A stretch of DNA of 51,805 nucleotides. Source: Candidatus Nitrotoga sp. HW29 (GTDB taxonomy: Bacteria; Pseudomonadota; Gammaproteobacteria; Burkholderiales; Gallionellaceae). The notes under the pieces were generated by a model that did not search any database, was not told the origin of the DNA, and was given only the letters and a program-made list of their open reading frames with translations. The stretch lies in assembly GCF_924101635.2 (NCBI RefSeq), contig NZ_CAKMAA020000026.1, positions 1-51,805 of the forward strand, written 5' to 3'. Positions 43,754 to 51,805 of the stretch are shown one piece after another; the stretch's first letter is position 1, and the number at the start of each line of letters is the position of its first letter. The position numbers were made by a program, and so were the translations under genes.

Positions 43754-46700
43754 ATGCTGGAATCCCTGATTCAAGCTGCGCTCAAACAGCGTTTAGTGCT
43801 TATTGTAGTGGCGATATGCTTGGTGGCATTCGGATTGGATGCGACGCGGAAACTGTCAGTGGATGCCTTTCCCGATGTGACTAATGTACAAGTACAGATC
43901 GCCACGGAGGCTTTGGGCCGTTCACCCGAGGAAGTCGAACGCTTCGTTACCGTACCGCTGGAAATGGCCATGACTGGCCTGCCGGGATTAGAAGAGATGC
44001 GCTCACTCAATAAACCGGGGCTATCGCTGATTACTTTGGTGTTTACCGATGCGACCAATGTCTATTTCGCACGCCAACTGGTAATGGAACGTCTAATCGA
44101 AGTAGGCGGGCGTATGCCACAGAACGTGACTCCCGTACTCGGCCCCTTGTCTACCGGATTAGGTGAGGTTTATCAATACACGTTGGAACATCCAGATGAC
44201 GGTGAACGGGTGCTCAGTCAAGAAGAGTTGACCAAACGCCGCATTACTCAGGATTGGGTGGTGCGGCCACTACTACGCGGCATTCCTGGTGTGGCGGAGA
44301 TCAATTCCCAGGGTGGCTATGTCAAGCAGTATCAAGCGTTGGTAAATCCAGATCGCATGAGACATTATAATGTGACTCTGCAGGAAATATACCAAGCCCT
44401 CGCCCGCAACAACGCCAACTCTGGCGGCGGCGTGTTACCCCATTACGCCGAGCAATATTTGATTCGCGGCATCGGCCTGATAAAAACCTTGAACGATATC
44501 CGTATGATCGTGCTCAAGGAACAAAATGGCGTGCCGGTGCTCATGCGCGATGTCGCTGAAATAACCATCGGCCACGAGGTGCGTTATGGCGCACTACTTA
44601 AAAATGGCGTCACCGAATCAGTGGGTGGAATAGTGATGATGATCCGCGCCGGTAACGCCAAAGCGATCGTTAGCCGAGTCAAGCAAAGGGTCGAAGAAAT
44701 AAATAATAAAGGAATGCTCCCCGGCGGCCTCAAAATCATTCCATACTACGATCGCAGCGAATTGGTGGACGCTGCTTTGAAAACCGTAATGAAAGTACTG
44801 CTCGAAGGTGTGGTTCTTGTCATCATCGTGCTGTTTCTTTTCCTCGGTGATGTGCGCTCATCCCTGATCGTAGTTGCATCCCTACTCTTGACCCCGCTGA
44901 TCACCTTTATGGTGATGAACCATTACGGCCTATCTGCCAATCTGATGTCTCTCGGCGGCCTCGCTATTGCCACCGGATTAATTGTGGACGGTGCAGTGGT
45001 GGTGGTGGAAAATACTTTTCAGCGTCTTGCGGAGCGCAAAGATATTAGCCGGATACAAGTCGTCCTTGAAGCAGCATCGGAGGTAGCCACCCCGGTTATT
45101 TTTGGTATATCTATCATCATCCTGGTATTCCTACCTCTGATGACTCTGGCAGGCATGGAAGGCAAAATGTTCGCCCCACTCGCGTATACCATTGCTATCG
45201 CCTTGTTCGTATCGCTAATTTTGGCGCTCACCCTGACACCGGTTCTATGTTCATACCTGTTAAAAGGAAAGGAAGAGCACGATACTCGCTTGGTCGCCTT
45301 TATGAAGAAACCCTACCTGCGACTATTGGATTGGACGCTGACCAACGGCAGAAAGACCATCATCATATCGGGAGGGGCATTCGTCGGAGCCTTGCTACTG
45401 CTACCATTGCTCGGCACGGCGTTCATTCCCGAGATGCGGGAAGGCTCTATCGTGCCCGGTATAAATCGCGTCCCCAATATCTCGCTGGAAGAATCCATCA
45501 AGCTAGAAATGGAGGCGATGCGAATGGTGATGCAGGTACCCGGGGTAAAATCCGCCTTTTCTGGCGTTGGTCGTGGTGAAAGCCCCGCCGATTCGCAAAG
45601 TCAAAATGAGTCTACCCCGATAGTTAGTCTCAAACCCCGTGACGAATGGCCCAACGGATGGACACAAGACGACATTGCTGACGCCATTCGGGACAAAGTC
45701 AAAACTTTGCCTGGGGTGCAGATTGTAATGGCCCAGCCGATTTCCGACCGGGTAGATGAAATGGTCACCGGGGTACGCTCCGATGTGGCGATAAAATTGT
45801 TCGGCGATGACATGGACACACTCAAGCTGAAGGCCGACGCCATCGCCAAAGTAGCGACTTCAATCAAGGGCGCACAAGATCTGCGCGTGGAAAGGGTTAC
45901 TGGTCAGCAATATTTATCTATTAATATCGATCGTCACGCCATCGCTCGCCACGGTCTCAACGTAGCTGACATCAATGACGTGATCGAAACGGCTATAGGC
46001 GGCAGAACGACCACTGAAATCTTTGAGGGCGAACGCCGCTTTAGCGCCGTGGTGCGCTTGCCGGAGCGCTTCCGCAATAGCCTGGAAGAGATCCATGCTC
46101 TGCGCGTCATCTCGCCCAATGGGGCGCACGTGGCTTTGGAAGATTTAGCCACCATCAGTGTTTTGGATGGGCCAGCGCAGATTAGCCGGGAGAAAGCCAA
46201 GCGTCGTATCGTGGTAGGGGTTAACGTTAAGGGTCGTGACTTGGGTGGTTTCGTCGCTGAATTACAGTTAGCCGTAGATGCCAAGGTCAAGCTCCCCGAG
46301 GGCTATTATCTGGAATGGGGTGGTCAGTTCCAGAATATGGAGCGGGCGATGGGTCACTTGATGATCATCGTTCCCGTGACTATTGCTGCAATTTTCTTCC
46401 TGCTGTTCCTGTTATTCGGTTCTTTGCGCTACGCTTCGCTTATTATCATGGTACTGCCTTTCGCCTCAATTGGCGGCGTAGTGTCGCTATTTTTAACAGG
46501 CGAGTATTTATCTGTACCCGCCTCAGTGGGTTTCATCGCCCTGTGGGGGATCGCTGTGCTAAATGGGGTGGTACTGGTATCCTATATTCGTACCTTGCGG
46601 GATAAAGGCATGTCTCAAACGGAAGCCGTCACTCAAGGTTGCCGGCAACGCTTTCGCCCAGTGCTGATGACTGCCACGGTAGCGATGTTAGGGCTTATTC

Positions 46701-46849
46701 CCATGTTGTTCGCTACCGGCCCGGGATCTGAAGTACAACGGCCTCTCGCTATCGTGGTAATCGGCGGCCTAGTTACCTCCACTTTGCTCACGTTAGTGGT
46801 GCTTCCGACGTTATACAAATGGTTTGAGGAAAAAAGTATTGAGGCGTAG
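43754..46849 (+). CDS. Heavy-metal RND efflux pump, CzcA/CusA family
   Basis: The 1,031-residue inner-membrane proton antiporter exports metal cations. Twelve membrane segments in the RND pattern are visible, with large periplasmic loops after TM1 and TM7. TM4 reads GGLAIATGLIVDGAVVVVEN: the second aspartate of the HME signature is kept (VDGAVVVVEN) but the first position of the DFG motif of Zn/Co/Cd pumps is Ala-Thr. That fits neither the CzcA nor the CusA signature exactly, so the metal is uncertain. It ends the three-gene operon. Confidence 0.92.
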   Translation: MLESLIQAALKQRLVLIVVAICLVAFGLDATRKLSVDAFPDVTNVQVQIATEALGRSPEEVERFVTVPLEMAMTGLPGLEEMRSLNKPGLSLITLVFTDATNVYFARQLVMERLIEVGGRMPQNVTPVLGPLSTGLGEVYQYTLEHPDDGERVLSQEELTKRRITQDWVVRPLLRGIPGVAEINSQGGYVKQYQALVNPDRMRHYNVTLQEIYQALARNNANSGGGVLPHYAEQYLIRGIGLIKTLNDIRMIVLKEQNGVPVLMRDVAEITIGHEVRYGALLKNGVTESVGGIVMMIRAGNAKAIVSRVKQRVEEINNKGMLPGGLKIIPYYDRSELVDAALKTVMKVLLEGVVLVIIVLFLFLGDVRSSLIVVASLLLTPLITFMVMNHYGLSANLMSLGGLAIATGLIVDGAVVVVENTFQRLAERKDISRIQVVLEAASEVATPVIFGISIIILVFLPLMTLAGMEGKMFAPLAYTIAIALFVSLILALTLTPVLCSYLLKGKEEHDTRLVAFMKKPYLRLLDWTLTNGRKTIIISGGAFVGALLLLPLLGTAFIPEMREGSIVPGINRVPNISLEESIKLEMEAMRMVMQVPGVKSAFSGVGRGESPADSQSQNESTPIVSLKPRDEWPNGWTQDDIADAIRDKVKTLPGVQIVMAQPISDRVDEMVTGVRSDVAIKLFGDDMDTLKLKADAIAKVATSIKGAQDLRVERVTGQQYLSINIDRHAIARHGLNVADINDVIETAIGGRTTTEIFEGERRFSAVVRLPERFRNSLEEIHALRVISPNGAHVALEDLATISVLDGPAQISREKAKRRIVVGVNVKGRDLGGFVAELQLAVDAKVKLPEGYYLEWGGQFQNMERAMGHLMIIVPVTIAAIFFLLFLLFGSLRYASLIIMVLPFASIGGVVSLFLTGEYLSVPASVGFIALWGIAVLNGVVLVSYIRTLRDKGMSQTEAVTQGCRQRFRPVLMTATVAMLGLIPMLFATGPGSEVQRPLAIVVIGGLVTSTLLTLVVLPTLYKWFEEKSIEA

Positions 46850-46991
46850 TTAGGACGATCTATATCCGATATGAACCCACCTGGCTTCAGATATTCAACC
46901 GATCTATCACATGATCGACTCAATAGTTTACTAATTCAAATGTAATAGAGGCGGCTATACTATCGGTTCATAAAATGAAAGTTTATAACTC

Positions 46992-47501
46992 ATGATTGAA
47001 ATAACCCTTGCCACAATTATCATCACGATTATCATCGTTCTCACGCTACGCAACACGAAGCGCGCAGTGCTTGAAAATCCACTCATTCTCAACCGCACAG
47101 GACAATATCAGGCGATATTGGCACCTAAGCTGAATATCGCACAAACCTTTATTGAAACCATCGCTCAACAGATACCAAGCCCGCGTGATGAAAGCCAAAG
47201 CAGCTCAACACAATGTTTTGAGGTGCATGACCCAGAAGCCGCTGCAATTGGCCAGGAACTCTATCTGCTGGCCATCACCATACGTCACGGCCTGTTGTAT
47301 TTTCAGGCTATTGTCCCGCGACCATTAATCAATGACCAAGATAGTCATTTTAATATGCTGATGGAGGCCGCCCACAACGCTCTTGCATCTATCCCTACTA
47401 CGGGTGGTATACCTACCACGAAGGCGGATGAATCCATCATTACGGCAACGAACACGGCGGCCCAAAAATTGAGCATCGACATAAAACAGCAGTTGTCCTA
47501 A
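46992..47501 (+). CDS. Membrane-anchored protein of unknown function
   Basis: The 169-residue protein has an N-terminal membrane helix (ITLATIIITIIIVLTL) and a soluble domain rich in Ile, Thr and Ala (LNIAQTFIETIAQQIPSPRD, then ELYLLAITIRHGLLYFQAIV). No family is recognised. It follows the efflux operon by 142 bases and has a poor ribosome site, so expression and link to the pump are unclear. Confidence 0.6.
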   Translation: MIEITLATIIITIIIVLTLRNTKRAVLENPLILNRTGQYQAILAPKLNIAQTFIETIAQQIPSPRDESQSSSTQCFEVHDPEAAAIGQELYLLAITIRHGLLYFQAIVPRPLINDQDSHFNMLMEAAHNALASIPTTGGIPTTKADESIITATNTAAQKLSIDIKQQLS

Positions 47502-47549
47502 AACGCCCGGTTAACCCTATCACCAATACTATTTTTTACAATAGTCACA

Positions 47550-48200
47550 TCAAAAAACGAAACGCTTGGGTTGTAGCGTATTTTGCAGTGGTGCAATACT
47601 GGTCTCAAACAGCGTCACTCTCTCGAATATACCAGATGCTACACAAGTAATCAGATCGGCATGCATCACCGGAGCATCACCAACGATGGCAAACAAACGA
47701 CCACCTGGTTTCAAACTGTTCTGAAATGCTTCCGGTAAAATTGGTACGGAGCCTGTCAGTACGATTACATCGTAAGAACCCGGCCAGCCTTGCGCCGCAT
47801 CGCCCAATGCCAAAACTACATTCTTGATATGATGCGCTGCCAAATTCTTTTCTGCAAAGGCATGCAGTTCCGGCACGATCTCAACACTGGTCACATGCAT
47901 CGCGAGATGAGATAGCAAAGCAGTCAGATAACCACTGCCGCTGCCGACTTCCAGAACACGATCGTTGTGTTCAAGCTGCAATGCCTGCAATGCGCGTGCT
48001 TCCATCTTGGGCTGCCACATGGAAACTTCATGTCCCAATGGGACTTCCATATCCATGAAAGCCATATTTTGCCTTCCGGGCGGCACGAAACGTTCGCGTT
48101 TAACCTGGCTCAACAAATCCAGTACCCGCATATCCAGCACATCCCAAGGCCGAATCTGTTGCTCCACCATATTAAAACGCGCTTGCTCCACGTTACTCAT
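47550..48200 (-). CDS. pcm: Protein-L-isoaspartate O-methyltransferase family protein
   Basis: A 216-residue SAM-dependent methyltransferase of the PCMT family, which repairs isoaspartyl residues. It shows the N-terminal MVEQQIRPWDVLDMRVLDLL, the RFVPPGRQNMAFMDMEVPLG segment, SAM motif I VLEVGSGSGYLTALLS, and a C-terminal PGGRLFAIVGD. This betaproteobacterial subgroup often sits near tolC-type genes and differs from E. coli Pcm, so true isoaspartyl activity is likely but not certain. It is on the opposite strand to its neighbours. Confidence 0.88.
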   Translation of the reverse strand: MSNVEQARFNMVEQQIRPWDVLDMRVLDLLSQVKRERFVPPGRQNMAFMDMEVPLGHEVSMWQPKMEARALQALQLEHNDRVLEVGSGSGYLTALLSHLAMHVTSVEIVPELHAFAEKNLAAHHIKNVVLALGDAAQGWPGSYDVIVLTGSVPILPEAFQNSLKPGGRLFAIVGDAPVMHADLITCVASGIFERVTLFETSIAPLQNTLQPKRFVF

Positions 48201-48389
48201 CTTTTTCTACTCCAAAATAGTATCAATATTTTATATTAACAGTTTAACAAGCTAACTGCTCGTGCTTTGAATTCCCAGACACCCATCCAGCCAGTGTAAA
48301 ATGATCAATGCAACCGCCTACTCAAACTCAATCTCTGTTCGTTTCACCTAACCGACCCAGATTCAAATCAAATTGAACAACGCTTGGAC

Positions 48390-48418
48390 TTGATGAACGC
48401 TTCTGTTTCATGGATAAT
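48390..48418 (+). promoter_or_regulatory. Promoter of tRNA-Leu
   Basis: TTGATG and GATAAT are 17 bases apart, and the -10 box ends 14 bases before the tRNA. Confidence 0.6.
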
Positions 48419-48432
48419 CCTCCGGTTCACAT

Positions 48433-48519
48433 GCCGGGATGGCGGAATTGGTAGACGCGCCGGACTCAAAATCCGGTGCTGGAGACAGTGTGAGGGTTCG
48501 AGTCCCTCTCCCGGCACCA
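48433..48519 (+). tRNA. tRNA-Leu (anticodon CAA), CCA encoded
   Basis: Acceptor GCCGGGA/TCCCGGC with discriminator A and encoded CCA; anticodon stem CCGGA/TCCGG with loop CTCAAAA giving anticodon CAA. The long variable arm (GTGCTGGAGACAGTGTGAG region) marks it as a class II tRNA. It reads UUG codons. Confidence 0.95.
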
Positions 48520-48633
48520 ACTTATGAATAAATTCATTATCCGAATTGTCAACCAATTTCAGAACTGAAGCGTTAGTATCACTGACAGTATGTAATGTCA
48601 TAATTTTTTAACTTAATTAGAATTGGAGTTCAA

Positions 48634-48846
48634 ATGAAACTGTTGTCCACATTGATCGCTGCTGTATTCGCCGTTGTTTCTTTCTCCGCTATTGCTTCTG
48701 AAGCTGCAGCTCCTGCCGCAACTGAAGCTGCAGCAGCAGATCATGCTGCTCCTGCCAAGAAGGCTAAAAAGGCTAAAAAGGCTAAAAAAGCTGACGAGCA
48801 TAAAGCTGATGAAGCTGCTCCTGCAGCTGCTCCTGCAGCTCATTAA
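48634..48846 (+). CDS. Secreted Ala/Lys-rich small protein
   Basis: A 70-residue precursor with a signal peptide (MKLLSTLIAAVFAVVSFSAI, cleavage near ASE) and a mature part made of Ala/Pro/Glu and a KKAKKAKKAKKA stretch coded by near-identical 9-base repeats. It is highly basic in the middle and should be unstructured in the periplasm. Similar alanine-lysine small proteins are common in betaproteobacteria with no assigned role. TTGGAG lies just upstream, and a strong terminator follows, so it is a one-gene unit. Confidence 0.8.
   Translation: MKLLSTLIAAVFAVVSFSAIASEAAAPAATEAAAADHAAPAKKAKKAKKAKKADEHKADEAAPAAAPAAH
48756..48792 (+). repeat. 9-bp tandem repeat in the Ala/Lys gene
   Basis: About four units of GCTAAAAAG code Ala-Lys-Lys. 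The copy number could change by slippage without breaking the frame. Confidence 0.8.
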
Positions 48847-48857
48847 TTTTTTAAACC

Positions 48858-48889
48858 TTAAAAAAGGCAGGGGTAACCCTGCCTTTTTT
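48858..48889 (+). terminator. Strong intrinsic terminator
   Basis: A 12-bp perfect stem AAAAAGGCAGGG / CCCTGCCTTTTT with loop GTAA and a T run, 12 bases after the Ala/Lys gene stop. Confidence 0.9.
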
Positions 48890-49020
48890 ATTTCATCCAA
48901 TATTTTGCTTAAAAATACACAATCATAAAATCGCTATGGTATGGCCTGGAAATCTAAAGTCATAGTAGCCGTTGTTATTAAGCACGACTGCAACATTCCC
49001 CTTATTCCTGCTAATGCATC

Positions 49021-50094
49021 ATGACTAAGGGATGTATTATCGTCGGTATGTCCGGCGGAGTAGACTCCGCCGTTACTGCGCTTCTACTCAAACAACAAGG
49101 CTATAAGGTCATCGGCCTCTTCATGAAGAACTGGGAAGATGACGACAGTGACGAATACTGCTCCTCACGCCAAGATTTGATAGATGCGATCTCTATCGCC
49201 GACACCATTGGTATCCCCATCGAAACGGTGAATTTCGCCAAGGAATACAAGGAACGCGTATTCAACCATTTTTTGCGCGAATACGCAGCCGGACAAACGC
49301 CCAACCCGGACATTTTGTGCAACTCTGAAATAAAATTTAAGGCTTTTCTGGAACATGCGATCAATCTGGGCGCAGATTCCATTGCTACTGGACATTATGC
49401 GCAAATACGCAACATAGACGGCAATTATCAATTACTCAAGGCAATAGACAGCAGCAAAGATCAAAGCTATTTCTTATATCGCTTGAATCAGATGCAATTA
49501 TCCAAAGCCATGTTCCCACTGGGCACGCTACTAAAATCACAGGTACGTGAAATCGCACGCCAGCACAATCTATCCAACTACGCCAAGAAAGACAGTACTG
49601 GAATCTGCTTCATCGGCGAGCGTCCATTTCGCGAATTTCTTAACCGCTACCTACCTGCCCAACCCGGCCCGATATACACACTCAATGGCCAAATGGTCGG
49701 AGAACATATGGGCCTATCGTTCTATACCATTGGTCAGCGTCAAGGCTTAGGCATTGGCGGACAAGGCCTGCCTTGGTTTGTGGCGGCTAAAAACATTACG
49801 AACAATCACCTCATTGTAGTGCAAGGACACGATCATCCCGCTTTGCTGTCCACATTCCTCGATGCAACAGAAGTACACTGGATTAATGACCATATACCTG
49901 ATGTTACGCGCGACTACACCGCTAAAATTCGTTATCGCCAAGCCGATGTAAGCTGCCACTTCAACACGATATCTGACACCCTCAGCAGCTTTAAATTTAG
50001 TGAAGTACAATGGGCCGTTACCCCGGGGCAATCGGTGGTCATTTACGACGGTGAGATTTGCTTAGGTGGCGGCATCATTACAAATAATCGGTAA
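49021..50094 (+). CDS. mnmA: tRNA-specific 2-thiouridylase MnmA
   Basis: MnmA adds sulfur to U34 of tRNA-Lys, -Glu and -Gln, taking it from the TusE/IscS relay. The 357-residue protein has the PP-loop [10 protein letters not shown] (residues 9-18), GLFMKNWED, and the two catalytic cysteines Cys100 ([12 protein letters not shown]) and Cys196 ([13 protein letters not shown]). GHYAQI and [14 protein letters not shown] are also conserved. The ATG at 49021 has no strong ribosome site. purB follows 204 bases later. Confidence 0.97.
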   Translation: MTKGCIIVGMSGGVDSAVTALLLKQQGYKVIGLFMKNWEDDDSDEYCSSRQDLIDAISIADTIGIPIETVNFAKEYKERVFNHFLREYAAGQTPNPDILCNSEIKFKAFLEHAINLGADSIATGHYAQIRNIDGNYQLLKAIDSSKDQSYFLYRLNQMQLSKAMFPLGTLLKSQVREIARQHNLSNYAKKDSTGICFIGERPFREFLNRYLPAQPGPIYTLNGQMVGEHMGLSFYTIGQRQGLGIGGQGLPWFVAAKNITNNHLIVVQGHDHPALLSTFLDATEVHWINDHIPDVTRDYTAKIRYRQADVSCHFNTISDTLSSFKFSEVQWAVTPGQSVVIYDGEICLGGGIITNNR

Positions 50095-50259
50095 TAACGA
50101 GGTGTCATACAAATAACTTCTCTTTATGATCATCAATCCATTACTTTAAAAAGCAAAATTTCAAAAACACGACCAATTGCAACTGTCAATTTCTATAGTT
50201 TTATTTTAAATAAGTTAAATCTCATATTAATTAGCCGCTTCAAGCCAGCTCATACGTAA

Positions 50260-51669
<1,410 letters not shown>

Positions 51670-51701
51670 ATTACTTAAAAAAACATTGATTAATTCACCA
51701 A

Positions 51702-51740
51702 AATAAAACCTCCTCTCATAAGAAATCAGAGGATTTTATT
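51702..51740 (+). terminator. Probable purB terminator
   Basis: TCCTCT pairs with AGAGGA, extended by AATAAAA/TTTTATT across a two-base bulge, 33 bases after the purB stop. Confidence 0.6.
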
Positions 51741-51805
51741 GAATCCATAGCACTCACAAAACGAAAGCTAAAGTTATTAAGATAGGCTATAAACAACAAA
51801 GCCCT

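Noticed and set aside
48756-48792. Short tandem repeats considered as a CRISPR-like array
   Set aside because: Nine-base units without spacers inside a coding region; simple Ala-Lys-Lys repeats.

Overview
The window reads as chromosomal sequence of a betaproteobacterium. The best guess is the Nitrosomonadales (a Gallionellaceae-like lineage), inferred from the pilC-pilD-coaE order, the pyrD-bpt-aat group, darP next to pmbA, and a birA-coaX-SPOR run. This is recognition of gene content, not a database result. Most of the window is housekeeping sequence, with accessory patches at about 0-0.8, 15.1-25.1, 33.2-36.6 and 40.8-41.3 kb. The right third is visibly more AT-rich than the left; the H-NOX/GGDEF-EAL pair at 20.9-23.3 kb is the most GC-rich block.

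Layout. 0-0.8 kb: an integrase N-terminal remnant, a strong terminator, a tRNA-Met(CAT) on the minus strand, and a 149-bp insertion-sequence remnant that runs into the 3' end of coaE. 0.8-3.8 kb: coaE, pilD and pilC (type IV pilus assembly; no pilB). 4.2-5.1 kb: a secreted DUF5648-type protein. 5.3-13.7 kb: mltA, a nucleotidyltransferase-like protein, mrcA (PBP1A), pyrD, bpt, aat, a carboxylesterase and darP; then pmbA on the plus strand to 15.1 kb. 15.2-20.0 kb: an unrecognised minus-strand operon of two lipoproteins, a long coiled-coil protein and a small beta-rich protein, the main candidate for an undescribed system. 20.9-23.3 kb: a haem NO/O2 sensor (H-NOX) abutting a PAS-GGDEF-EAL protein, a nitric-oxide to c-di-GMP module. 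24.0-25.0 kb: a PIN-toxin/HTH-antitoxin pair whose toxin is frameshifted in an A7 run. 25.4-29.2 kb: hrpA. 29.2-33.2 kb: a small conserved-looking protein, a patatin lipase, birA, coaX and a SPOR protein, in one apparent transcription unit.

33.2-36.6 kb is an accessory gap. It holds a second, internally deleted copy of the same IS as at 0.7 kb, an OmpA-like protein, an IS5-type transposase fragment, an orphan 106-residue protein, and a candidate structured RNA ending in an intrinsic terminator with a visible antiterminator alternative. 36.7-40.8 kb: glgP and glgA (glycogen breakdown and synthesis). 41.3-46.8 kb: a three-gene CzcCBA-type heavy-metal RND efflux operon. 47-51.8 kb: a small membrane-anchored protein, a PCMT-family methyltransferase (minus strand), tRNA-Leu(CAA), a secreted Ala/Lys-rich peptide with its terminator, mnmA and purB.

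Together the window covers envelope and peptidoglycan upkeep (mltA, mrcA, SPOR, OmpA), the N-degron transferases (bpt, aat), cofactor synthesis (coaX and coaE, the first and last steps of CoA synthesis, plus birA), tRNA modification, glycogen storage and metal export. I saw no CRISPR array, no rRNA and no intact transposase.
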